Part shown: piece by piece, positions 14,616 to 22,293 of the stretch
How positions within the stretch are numbered: position 1 is the stretch's first letter
How the letters are laid out: the number at the start of each line of letters is the position of its first letter
Made by a program: the position numbers and the translations under genes
The notes under the pieces: generated by a model
What the model was told of the DNA's origin: nothing
What the model saw: only the letters and a program-made list of their open reading frames with translations
Database searches by the model: none
Source of the DNA: Alphaproteobacteria bacterium UBA7691
GTDB lineage: Bacteria; Pseudomonadota; Alphaproteobacteria; Ferrovibrionales; Ferrovibrionaceae
Direction of reading: 5' to 3'
Assembly (NCBI GenBank): GCA_002482765.1
Contig: DLGP01000029.1
Span: 23,646-48,763, forward strand
DNA length: 25,118 nt

Positions 14616-16078
14616 GTTGCGGGCAGGGCCGCTTTCCAGAATGGCTTGAGCCGGGCGTAATCCTGCCAGGCCGGGCCAAGCTGGGCCAGTTGGGCGGCCT
14701 GGCGGGCGGCAAACCAGCCGGCAATGGCAGCGGCGGCGGGGTCCTGATCCACCGGGCCAAGCAGGCCCTTGAGCAACTGGTCGCCCACAGCGCCATCATT
14801 CAGAGCGCCAAGTGTATCCTGCAACCGCGCCAGTGCGATGCCGGCAAGCTTGGTTGGCTTCTTGGCAAACAAGTAGCGAAAAAATTCGCTGGCATAACGC
14901 AGCTTCTTGGCCCGGATACGCAGACGATGCAGCTCCGGCACCGTCAGTTCGGCCTGGCGCTCGCCGAGCTGCTTCAGCTTGCGGCGGCGTTTTTTCAGGC
15001 TGAGTGCAGCAAAGCTGATTGCCGGCAGCAAAGCGGCTTCATGCTGGGCCGGTTCAAGCTGGCGCAGTATTTCAGCTTCATCCAGCGCAGCCAGCCAGCG
15101 CAGCCGCAACATTGCCGCCGCGGCGCGCGGGCTTTGCAAAGCCGCCACCAGATCGGCCTGCGCCGCGTTGCGCTTGGCATCAAGCCGTTTGTTAAGCTGC
15201 CCCAGGCCGGCCAGATCGGGCTGGGCGGCACGCAAAGGCGCCAGGGTTTCCTCAACAAACACATCAAGATCGCGGCGCTGGCCGAGCGGCGTATTGAGCC
15301 AGCGCAGATCGTCGAGCAGGGCCGCCAGCCAGGCCGCCGGCAGGATGGCGGCGAAAATATCCAATGCCGAGCGCAGCCGGCGCAAGGCCACGCGCATCTG
15401 ATGCACGCCTTCGCTCTCCTGCCCCAGCAGCACCGGCTGGATATTGGCATCAAATTGCAGCAGGCAATGGCGCAGGATGGCGCAGGCGGCGGCAATGGCG
15501 CTATCGCCGGCCGGAATCTGCGATGGCAATTCCGGCGCCTTGACCGGCTTTGGCACCGCCAGATCCAGCATGGCAGCCAAAGCCACACCGGGCTCACTGC
15601 CGAGCAGGCCGAGCTTCAGGGCCGGCGCAGCCGGGTCGCCGGCCAGTTCAAGCAGCCATGTTGCCGCTTCCGCCGCCGTGAAGCCATCGCAGCGCAGCAC
15701 GGCAAGGCTGGCCGGCTTGCGTTTGACGGCCAGCTCATATTTTTCCAGCAGCAGGCGGCGGCTGCCGGAGAGCGGCAGCACCACCCGCTCCAGCTTGCCA
15801 CGCGCCAGGATGGCCAGATTGCCCAGCGCCTCAATATCCGGATTGGGCAAAACCTTGCCCTGGGCCAGCGCCAGCAAATGCGGCTGGTCGTTTTCGCTCA
15901 GGCAGAGCCAGCCCAGCTCGGCCAGGGTGCGGGCCGGCGTATCCACCAGCACAATCTCTGCCTGCTGCCGGCTGGCACGGCCGGCCTGTATGGCTTTAAG
16001 CGCGGAATGGCGCCGCAGCCCCGGCCAGTTTTTGGCATCGAGGCGAAGGCAGAAAGAGGCGGCAGCAGCATCGCGCAT
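14609..16078 (-). CDS. CHAD-domain protein with degenerate CYTH-like N-terminus
   Basis: 489 residues from ATG 16078; an in-frame GTG at 16114 is possible but gives only a basic extension. The C-terminal part from about residue 195 is a CHAD domain, a helical bundle that binds polyphosphate, with its hallmark basic helices (VHQMRVALRRLRSALDIF at 225-242, and later LHRLRIRAKKLRYASEFF). Residues 1-175 sit where a CYTH triphosphatase domain normally precedes CHAD, but the ExExK catalytic motif is not visible, so that half is probably inactive or highly diverged. The gene is convergent with the phosphodiesterase (5 bp between stops) and 126 bp downstream of the kinase. A Pho-box-like site lies about 98 bp upstream of the ATG. 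It probably acts on polyphosphate granules. Confidence 0.88.
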   Translation of the reverse strand: MRDAAAASFCLRLDAKNWPGLRRHSALKAIQAGRASRQQAEIVLVDTPARTLAELGWLCLSENDQPHLLALAQGKVLPNPDIEALGNLAILARGKLERVVLPLSGSRRLLLEKYELAVKRKPASLAVLRCDGFTAAEAATWLLELAGDPAAPALKLGLLGSEPGVALAAMLDLAVPKPVKAPELPSQIPAGDSAIAAACAILRHCLLQFDANIQPVLLGQESEGVHQMRVALRRLRSALDIFAAILPAAWLAALLDDLRWLNTPLGQRRDLDVFVEETLAPLRAAQPDLAGLGQLNKRLDAKRNAAQADLVAALQSPRAAAAMLRLRWLAALDEAEILRQLEPAQHEAALLPAISFAALSLKKRRRKLKQLGERQAELTVPELHRLRIRAKKLRYASEFFRYLFAKKPTKLAGIALARLQDTLGALNDGAVGDQLLKGLLGPVDQDPAAAAIAGWFAARQAAQLAQLGPAWQDYARLKPFWKAALPATD

Positions 16079-16175
16079 GGCGGCGGACTCTAGCCGAGGC
16101 CGGCGGCGCTGCACAATCGCGCCGCGCTAAAGTGCTGAAAAATTTAGCTTATCAGCAAGAACGCAGCGGGGGTAT

Positions 16176-16193
16176 ATGACAATTGCATGACAG
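16176..16193 (-). promoter_or_regulatory. Pho-box-like site upstream of the CHAD gene
   Basis: Read on the minus strand the sequence is CTGTCAT GCAA TTGTCAT. This has the 7-4-7 layout of a PhoB box (two CTGTCAT repeats, 11-bp period) with one mismatch in 14 repeat bases. It points toward the CHAD gene. The nearest -10-like sequence, GATAAG, is about 22 bp downstream, more than in classical PhoB promoters. Confidence 0.6.
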
Positions 16194-16204
16194 TGGTGGC
16201 GCGC

Positions 16205-18091
16205 TCAGCGCTTCAGCAGGCGCTGCAACGTATCGGCCAGCACCTGTTTGCGCACCGGCTTGGCCAGCATCGGCGCATTATGGCGAAATGGCGTGGTGCG
16301 GAACATTTCCTCGCCGGCGGTGCCGGAGGTGAAAACCAGCGGCAGCGAGGGCCGGATGCGCAAGGCGCGTTCGGCCAGATCAAGCCCGTTCATTTCCGGC
16401 ATCATCACATCGGTGAATAGCAGGTCAACCGGCTCACCGGATTGCAGGATATCCAGCGCCGCCATGCCCGACGAAGCGGCGCGCACATTATAGCCCAGGC
16501 TATCAAGCAGCATGGCAAGCGTGGTGCGCACATCCGGATTATCATCCACCAGCAACACCACCGGGCCGGCGGGCTTTTCCGCCGCCTCGGCACTGATCGT
16601 GTTCAGGCCGGGCAGATAGAGCCGCACTTCCGTGCCCTTGCGCAAGGTGCTGTCGATATGCACAAAGCCGCCGGATTGGGTGATGAAGCCATGCACCATG
16701 CTGAGGCCAAGCCCGCTGCCCTTGCCGATTTCCTTGGTGGTGTAGAATGGCTCGAAGGCACGTTCACGCACACCATCCGGCATGCCGGTGCCGGTATCGC
16801 CCACCGCGATCATCACATAGCTGCCGGTTTTGCCGGCCTGCTGGCCGCGCTGTTCCTGGCCACGCTGTTCCTGGCCGCGCTGCTCAAGCGCCGTGCGGAT
16901 GGTGAGCGTGCCGCCTTGCGGCATCGCATCGCGGGCATTCAGCGCCAGGTTGATCAAAGCATTATCCAGCAAGCCGGGATCAACCTGCACATCGGGCAGG
17001 CCGGGCGCCAGGCTGGTGCGCACGGCAATGGTGTCGCCCAGGGTATGTTGCAGAATCTGCGCCACGGTGCTGATCAGGCTGTTCACCGCCACGCGCTTGG
17101 TATGCAACGTCTGCTGCCGGCCAAAAGCCAGCAGCCGCTGGGTCAATTCAGCGCCGCGTGTGGCGCCATGCAGCGCCTGGTCAATCAGCTTGCGGCTCTG
17201 ATCTTCAACCACCCGGTCGCCGAGCAATTCCAGGCTGCCGATCACCACCGCCAGCAGATTGTTGAAATCATGCGCAATGCCGCCGGTAAGCTGGCCGATG
17301 GCTTCCATCTTCTGTGACTGGCGCAATTGCTCACGCATCTCTTCGGCGCGGCGCCGCTCGGTCACATCATGGATGATCTTGGTATAGCCGGTGGTGCGGC
17401 CCTGCGGGTCATGCACAGCGGTGAGGGATATTTTCGCCCAGAAGCGGCTGCCATCCTTGCGATAGCGCCAGGCCTCCAACGCCGCACGGCCCTCGCTGGC
17501 CGCCTGCCGCAGCAGCATGTCAGCCTGTTCCGGCTCACCCGGATGGAACAAATCCATCCCCTCACCCAGCACGGCATCCGCCGTCAGGCCAAGCAGCCGG
17601 CGTGCGCCATCATTCCAGCTCGCCACCCGGCCATCGGGATCAACCAGGAAGATGGCGTGATCCTCCACCGCCTCGACCAGCAGGCGGAAAGTATCTTCGC
17701 TGCGGCGCTGTGCCGCCTCGCTGCGGCGACGCTGGGTCAGATCATGGATCACGCCGATATACATCGGCACGCCATCATTGTTGGCTTCCGCCACGGCCAG
17801 TTCAAACGGGAATTCGCCGCCATCCTTGCGCCGGCCAATCACTTCGCGGCCGGTGCCGATGATGCGTTTCTCGCCGGTATGCTGGTAATGCCGGATATAG
17901 CCGTCATGTTCTTCGTGATACGGCGACGGCATCAGCATTTTCACATTGCGGCCAAGCACTTCATCCGGCTGGTAGCCAAACAGCTTTTCACAGGCCGGAT
18001 TATAAAGCCGCACGATGCCGCCATGATCGATCAGGATCACCCCATCGATCATGGTGTCAATCACGGCTTGCAACAGAGGCTCGGATTGCAT
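16205..18091 (-). CDS. hybrid histidine kinase with FixL-like PAS, second PAS and receiver
   Basis: 628 residues from ATG 18091; a TTG at 18106 is a weaker alternative. Order: PAS1 (about 5-125), PAS2 (130-250), HisKA (255-325; phospho-acceptor His274 in GIAHDFNNLL), HATPase (365-495; N-box LINLALNARDAMPQGG, G-boxes VGDTGTGMPDG and GKGSGLGLSMVHGF) and a C-terminal receiver (510-628; Asp561 in LFTDVMMPEMNG, Lys611 in LAKPVR). No membrane segments, so it is a soluble sensor. PAS1 has the FixL pattern MLMPSPYHEEHDGYIRHY then TGEKRIIGTGREVIGRRKDG, with His62 and Arg82 at the positions of FixL's haem His and distal Arg. An EQRGQ repeat interrupts the ATPase domain. It is divergent from a single-domain response regulator. 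Confidence 0.93.
   Translation of the reverse strand: MQSEPLLQAVIDTMIDGVILIDHGGIVRLYNPACEKLFGYQPDEVLGRNVKMLMPSPYHEEHDGYIRHYQHTGEKRIIGTGREVIGRRKDGGEFPFELAVAEANNDGVPMYIGVIHDLTQRRRSEAAQRRSEDTFRLLVEAVEDHAIFLVDPDGRVASWNDGARRLLGLTADAVLGEGMDLFHPGEPEQADMLLRQAASEGRAALEAWRYRKDGSRFWAKISLTAVHDPQGRTTGYTKIIHDVTERRRAEEMREQLRQSQKMEAIGQLTGGIAHDFNNLLAVVIGSLELLGDRVVEDQSRKLIDQALHGATRGAELTQRLLAFGRQQTLHTKRVAVNSLISTVAQILQHTLGDTIAVRTSLAPGLPDVQVDPGLLDNALINLALNARDAMPQGGTLTIRTALEQRGQEQRGQEQRGQQAGKTGSYVMIAVGDTGTGMPDGVRERAFEPFYTTKEIGKGSGLGLSMVHGFITQSGGFVHIDSTLRKGTEVRLYLPGLNTISAEAAEKPAGPVVLLVDDNPDVRTTLAMLLDSLGYNVRAASSGMAALDILQSGEPVDLLFTDVMMPEMNGLDLAERALRIRPSLPLVFTSGTAGEEMFRTTPFRHNAPMLAKPVRKQVLADTLQRLLKR
16843..16887. repeat. 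15-bp tandem repeat, three copies, inside the kinase gene
   Basis: Three in-frame copies of a 15-bp unit (GGCCGCGCTGTTCCT and variants) at 16843-16857, 16858-16872 and 16873-16887. They encode three EQRGQ units at residues about 403-417, between strands of the HATPase domain. Being a multiple of 3, copy-number change would keep the frame. Confidence 0.8.
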
Positions 18092-18124
18092 GCCGTGATC
18101 ATACAAGCATAAGCAGCGCCTGCC

Positions 18125-18203
18125 TATTATTTATGGATAATAACGCGATTTTTTGTTGTTAATTTTTCCATTTGCGCCTTTTGTAAGCAGCAGCGAATTC
18201 GCT
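18125..18203. promoter_or_regulatory. AT-rich divergent control region with two palindromes
   Basis: The 129-bp gap between the kinase and response regulator holds TATTAT/ATAATA (18125-18130, 18137-18142; 6-bp spacer) and the perfect 12-bp palindrome AGCGAATTCGCT (18192-18203). The AT content is far above the surroundings. These are candidate binding sites for a shared regulator; I could not settle on -35/-10 boxes. Confidence 0.35.
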
Positions 18204-18235
18204 TTCGCTGGCGCCATGACATTACACGGGGGTGG

Positions 18236-18619
18236 ATGATGGCGAGAATCCTGGTGGTGGATGACATCGCCGAATTGCGTGACATCCTGCGCCAGCATCT
18301 GGAAGCGGTGGGACATGAGGTGGATGAAGCCTGCGATGCCAGTGCTGCGATGGCGCGGTTATCGGCGGCTACATTCAATCTGGTGATCACCGACATTCTG
18401 ATGCCGGGCGCCGATGGCTTTGAATTGCTGAATGCGTTGCGCCGCAGCCATCCCGCTCTGCCGGTGATTGCCACATCCGGCGGTGGCCGCATGCTGGATG
18501 CCGAACTGGCGCTGCGCTTAAGCCGCGATCTCGGCGCCTTCGGCATGCTGCGCAAGCCGGTGCGGCGCGCCGAATTGCTTGAAGCCGTGGCGGCGGCGCT
18601 GGAATCGAATAGCGCCTAA
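18236..18619 (+). CDS. single-domain response regulator (receiver only)
   Basis: A 127-residue CheY-like receiver with no output domain. Acidic pocket Asp9-Asp10 (ILVVDDIAEL), phosphorylated Asp53 (LVITDILMPGADGFELL), Thr80 (VIATSGG) and Lys107 (MLRKPVRR) are all in place. The G-rich stretch just before the start (GGGGGTGG) serves as ribosome binding site; the second ATG at 18239 is equally usable. It is divergent from the hybrid kinase and is a likely partner of it or of another kinase. With no effector domain it must act through protein contact or as a phosphate shuttle. Its stop overlaps that of the convergent GMC gene by 4 bp. Confidence 0.9.
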   Translation: MMARILVVDDIAELRDILRQHLEAVGHEVDEACDASAAMARLSAATFNLVITDILMPGADGFELLNALRRSHPALPVIATSGGGRMLDAELALRLSRDLGAFGMLRKPVRRAELLEAVAAALESNSA

Positions 18620-20229
18620 CGCGGCGCGTTGGCGGCGCGCAGCACGGTATCCGCAGCCTTCTCGGCAATCATGATGCTGGGCGCGTTGGTGTTGCCGCCG
18701 ATCAGGCGCGGCATCACCGAGGCATCGGCAACATACAGCCCATGCAGGCCATGCAGGCGCAGATCCGGCCCGACCACGGCATCGGCATCATCGGCCAGGC
18801 CCATGCGGCAGGTGCCGACCGGATGATAGATGGTATCGGCACGAGCGCGGATCGCCGCTTCCAGTTCGATATCATCCTGCGGCAGCGGATAAAGCGGACG
18901 CGGCCCATGCTGGGTCAGGCTGGGCGCTTGCAGAATGCGCCGCATCATCCAGGCGCCGCGTTTCAATGTCTCCAGATCGGCCGGCGCCGAGAGAAAACCC
19001 GGATCAATCCGTGGTGCTGCCAGCGGATCACGGCTGGCCAGGCCAACCGAGCCGCGGCTTTGTGGCCGCAACACGCAGACATGGCAGGAATAGCCATGGC
19101 CAAGATGCTGCTTGCGGGCATGGTCATCCACCATCGCCACCACAAAATGCAATTGGATATCCGGCCGCTCCAGGCTGCGGTCGGTTTTCAAAAAGCCGCC
19201 GCTTTCGGCAAAATTGGAGGTCAGCATGCCGCTGCGCTGGCTGCTCCATTGCCGCCATGCCGCCAGCATTTTCGGCAAGCCACGCAGCGACAGGCCAAAC
19301 AGATCGGTATTGTTGACGCGGTAATGCTCCAGGTAATCCAGATGATCCTGCAAATTGCGGCCCACGCCGGGCAATTCATGCTGCACCGGGATGCCATGCG
19401 GCTGAATTTCGCCGGCCGGGCCGATGCCGGAAAGCAGCAGCAGATGCGGCGAACCGAAGGCGCCCGCCGCCAGCAGCACAGCACGGCCGGCGCGCGCCAG
19501 CAGATCCCGCCCGCGATAGCGATAGCGCACACCCGTGGCGCGCTGGCCTTCCAGCATAATCTGTGTTGCCTGGGCGCCGGTGATGATTTCCAGATTGGGC
19601 CGCGCCCGCACATCGGGCGGCAGATAGGCTTTGGCCGCCGAGCAGCGTTCGCCATTCTCCTGCGTCACCTGATACCAGCCGACGCCTTCCTGATTGTCGC
19701 CATTAAAATCGGCATTCACCGGATGCTGATTTTCTGCGCCGGCGGCAATGAAATCAGCGGCAAAGCGGTTCGGGCTTTTTAGATCGGATACTGCCAGCGG
19801 GCCGCTGCGGCCATGCAGGCCGGCATCGATATCGCCGCGCAGGTTACGTTCGGAGCGGATGAAATAGGGCAGCACATCATCCCAGGCCCAGCCCGGCAGG
19901 CCCCATTCATCATAATCACGACGATGGCCGCGAATATAGATCATGGCATTGATGCCGCTGGAACCGCCCAGCATCTTGCCGCGCGGCTGATAGCCCTGGC
20001 GGTTATTCAATGCCGGCTGCGGCACGGTCTTGAATGCCCAATTGCGCCATGGCCCCGGCATGAACAAGGCCGCGCCAATCGGCAATTGGCAGGCGATGAT
20101 ATCATCGGGCGGGCCGGCTTCCAGCAAACAGACCCGGTTGCGGCCATCCTCGCTCAGGCGCCGCGCCAGCACACAGCCGGCGGAACCACCGCCGACAATG
20201 ACATAATCATAGATCAGGCCGTCGATCAT
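18616..20229 (-). CDS. GMC-family FAD alcohol dehydrogenase
   Basis: A 537-residue choline-dehydrogenase-like flavoenzyme. The FAD Rossmann motif is at the N-terminus (DYVIVGGGSAGCVLARRLSE), GMC signature 1 is GGSSGINAMIYIRGHRRDYD and signature 2 is GAFGSPHLLLLSGIGP. The active-site His469 (YHPVGTCRMG) and the Asn in GGNTNAPSIMIAEKAAD are intact. It has no signal peptide. Its start overlaps the alkylsulfatase stop (ATGA), so the two are translationally coupled. In that setting the likely substrate is the long-chain alcohol released from an alkyl sulfate, oxidised to the aldehyde. GMC enzymes are substrate-diverse, so choline or another alcohol remains possible from sequence alone. Confidence 0.93.
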   Translation of the reverse strand: MIDGLIYDYVIVGGGSAGCVLARRLSEDGRNRVCLLEAGPPDDIIACQLPIGAALFMPGPWRNWAFKTVPQPALNNRQGYQPRGKMLGGSSGINAMIYIRGHRRDYDEWGLPGWAWDDVLPYFIRSERNLRGDIDAGLHGRSGPLAVSDLKSPNRFAADFIAAGAENQHPVNADFNGDNQEGVGWYQVTQENGERCSAAKAYLPPDVRARPNLEIITGAQATQIMLEGQRATGVRYRYRGRDLLARAGRAVLLAAGAFGSPHLLLLSGIGPAGEIQPHGIPVQHELPGVGRNLQDHLDYLEHYRVNNTDLFGLSLRGLPKMLAAWRQWSSQRSGMLTSNFAESGGFLKTDRSLERPDIQLHFVVAMVDDHARKQHLGHGYSCHVCVLRPQSRGSVGLASRDPLAAPRIDPGFLSAPADLETLKRGAWMMRRILQAPSLTQHGPRPLYPLPQDDIELEAAIRARADTIYHPVGTCRMGLADDADAVVGPDLRLHGLHGLYVADASVMPRLIGGNTNAPSIMIAEKAADTVLRAANAPR

Positions 20230-22214
20230 GGCGTCACGATATTAAAGCGCTCGCCCGGCGGTTCCACCTGGCGCATCAGGTCAAGATAAGCCAGCGGATT
20301 GCCGGCAATTTTCAGATCGCCGCTCAGCACCGCCACCGGCAGGCTGAGTTCACGCAAGGCGATACGGTTCCAGGTCTGCCGGGTCAGGCTGACCGTGGCA
20401 TCGGCCTTGTCGTCCAGCGCATCGCGGCGATGGTTGAGCACGCTGTTGCGCAGGAACATATGGAAGGTTTCGCCGGTATCGGTGAAACGCCAGTTCACGG
20501 ATATGGTCTTGCCCGCCACCGCTTCCGGATCGATCCGCACGGCGAGGAAATCAAACATCATATCCAGCGTCAACCCGGCAATTGTATCGGGATTGGCGGT
20601 GCTGGCCGGCGGCAGTTTGCGCAAACCATCGCGCAATTCCTGTGCGCCAAGCAGATAGAGATTACGCCACACACCGGACTCAGCCTGATAGCCAAGCTGC
20701 TCAAGCGCATCGGCTTGCAGGCTGCGCGCCGCCTTGTTATCGGGTTCGGCAAATACCAGATGGGTCAGCACTTCGGCCACAAAACGGTATTCGCCGCGTG
20801 CATAATACTCCTCGGCACGTTTCAGCATCGCCGCGCTGCCGCCCATGAAATCAACATAGCGCTTGGCGCCCTGTTCCGGCGGCAGTGGATCAAGATGTGC
20901 CGGATGCCCGTCATACCAACCGAGATAACGCTGATACACCGCCTTGGCATTATGTTTCAGCGTGCCGTAATAGCCCCGGTTATGCCAGGCCTGATCCAGT
21001 TCCTTGGGCAGCTTGATGGTTTCGGCGATCTCGGCCGGCACCAGGCCCTTATTGGCCAGCCGCACCGATTGGTCATGGGTGTATTTGTACAGGTCGCGGG
21101 TTTTCTCCATCACTTCGGCGATACGCTCGCGGCCCCAGCGCGGCCAGTGATGGCTGGAAAATGCCACATCGGCGCGATTGCCATAAAGCCGCATCGCCTC
21201 GTCGATATAATAGGCCCAGGCCTTGCCATCGCGCACCAGGGCGCCGCGCAGGGTGTAGAGATTATGCATCACGCCGGAGACATTCTCGGCCAGGCAGAGC
21301 GCGCGCAGATCGGGGAACAGGATATTCATTTCCGCCGGCGCCTCGGTTTCCGGCGTCATCTGGAATTCCATGCGCAGGCCATCGATGGTCATAGTCTGGC
21401 CGGTGCGTTCGATCAGATCGGTGGGGGCGATCAGGCCGATCGTGCCGGTGGAGGACACCGTCTTGCCCAGGCCGGTATCGACCTGGCCCTGCGGCCCGCG
21501 CGCCAGCCCAATGCCGAACTGGTATTCGGCCCGCCGTGTCATGGCGGTGCCAAGCAGCACATTCTCGCTCACCGCATGTTCCATAAAATGCGCCGGGGCG
21601 ATGATCTTCACCTTGCCGGCCTTCACATCGGCTTCGTCGATCACACCGCGCACACCGCCAAAATGATCGATATGCGGATGGGTGTAGATCACCGCCAGCA
21701 CCGGCTTGCGCGGCCGGTGCTTGTAGAGCAATTCCAGCCCGGCGCGCGCCGCCTCGGCCACCAGCAGGGTGTCAATCACCACATAGCCATTCGGGGTTTC
21801 AACAAAGGTCATGTTGGCCAGATCATAGCCGCGGAACTGATAGATGCCGGGGCGCACTTCAAACAGGCCATGCAGATTGTTGAGCCGCGCCTGGCGCCAG
21901 AGTGACGGATTGACCGTATCCGGCGCCTGTTCACTGGCATCTATGAAATTATACGACGAGCGCGCAAAGGCGGTGCTGTTGTTGCGCCCCGGAATATCCG
22001 GATTATCCAGCCGCGCGATCAGGCCACGGGCGGCTTCCTCGGCATCGCGCTTGTCGTCTAGCGGCAGGCTGGCCGCCATGCTGCGGTTATGCTGGCGGGT
22101 GATTTCGGTGGCAGGCTTGGTGGCCTGCTGCGCCGCACTGTCAGCCAGCGGCGCCCATATCGCAGCGGCGCACAGCATAACGCCCATGCCTGCCCTGGCC
22201 CAAAACGCGCCCAT
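20226..22214 (-). CDS. SdsA1-type secreted alkylsulfatase
   Basis: A 662-residue linear primary-alkylsulfatase that hydrolyses SDS-like surfactants to alcohol and sulfate. A signal peptide (MLCAAAIWAPLADSAAQQ region) indicates the periplasm or outside. The metallo-beta-lactamase domain holds two zinc sites: THPHIDH (His179, His181, Asp183, His184), Glu291 (TEAPAEMN), Glu310 (CLAENVSG) and His355 (SSHHWP), spaced as I recall for SdsA1. The middle is the alkylsulfatase dimerisation domain (GYYGTLKHNAKAVYQRYLGW), and the C-terminus is an SCP2-like lipid-binding domain (MFDFLAVRIDPEAVAGKTIS). GGGAGGGG precedes the ATG. It is the first gene of a unit with the GMC dehydrogenase and lies downstream of a TetR gene. 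Confidence 0.95.
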   Translation of the reverse strand: MGAFWARAGMGVMLCAAAIWAPLADSAAQQATKPATEITRQHNRSMAASLPLDDKRDAEEAARGLIARLDNPDIPGRNNSTAFARSSYNFIDASEQAPDTVNPSLWRQARLNNLHGLFEVRPGIYQFRGYDLANMTFVETPNGYVVIDTLLVAEAARAGLELLYKHRPRKPVLAVIYTHPHIDHFGGVRGVIDEADVKAGKVKIIAPAHFMEHAVSENVLLGTAMTRRAEYQFGIGLARGPQGQVDTGLGKTVSSTGTIGLIAPTDLIERTGQTMTIDGLRMEFQMTPETEAPAEMNILFPDLRALCLAENVSGVMHNLYTLRGALVRDGKAWAYYIDEAMRLYGNRADVAFSSHHWPRWGRERIAEVMEKTRDLYKYTHDQSVRLANKGLVPAEIAETIKLPKELDQAWHNRGYYGTLKHNAKAVYQRYLGWYDGHPAHLDPLPPEQGAKRYVDFMGGSAAMLKRAEEYYARGEYRFVAEVLTHLVFAEPDNKAARSLQADALEQLGYQAESGVWRNLYLLGAQELRDGLRKLPPASTANPDTIAGLTLDMMFDFLAVRIDPEAVAGKTISVNWRFTDTGETFHMFLRNSVLNHRRDALDDKADATVSLTRQTWNRIALRELSLPVAVLSGDLKIAGNPLAYLDLMRQVEPPGERFNIVTP

Positions 22215-22234
22215 CGGCTTCCCCTCCCGTTGCT

Positions 22235-22250
22235 GTAGTCAACTGACTAC
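22235..22250. promoter_or_regulatory. 16-bp palindrome, likely TetR operator
   Basis: GTAGTCA AC TGACTAC has perfect 7-bp arms. On the minus strand it begins 8 bp after the -10 box of the alkylsulfatase promoter, overlapping the predicted transcript start, which fits repression. The neighbouring TetR protein is the likely binder (inference). Confidence 0.7.
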
Positions 22251-22258
22251 TTTGCCCG

Positions 22259-22286
22259 AGTATAGCGCCGCTGCAATGCCATGCAA
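22259..22286 (-). promoter_or_regulatory. sigma70 promoter of the alkylsulfatase/GMC unit
   Basis: Read on the minus strand, TTGCAT (22286-22281) and TATACT (22264-22259) are 16 bp apart. The predicted start is near 22252. This gives the sulfatase its own promoter even though the TetR gene precedes it on the same strand. Confidence 0.65.
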
Positions 22287-22293
22287 GAGGGAG

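Noticed and set aside
14690..16093. 467-codon plus-strand open frame opposite the CHAD gene
   Set aside because: It is Gln/Arg/Gly-rich low-complexity sequence with no domain, while the minus strand has the CHAD signature helices.
16126..16148. GCTAAA-N11-TTTAGC inverted repeat upstream of the CHAD gene
   Set aside because: Short AT-rich arms with a long loop; too weak to call an operator or a terminator.
20430..21905. 491-codon plus-strand open frame inside the alkylsulfatase
   Set aside because: The opposite strand encodes a full alkylsulfatase with all seven zinc ligands; the plus frame has no known motif.
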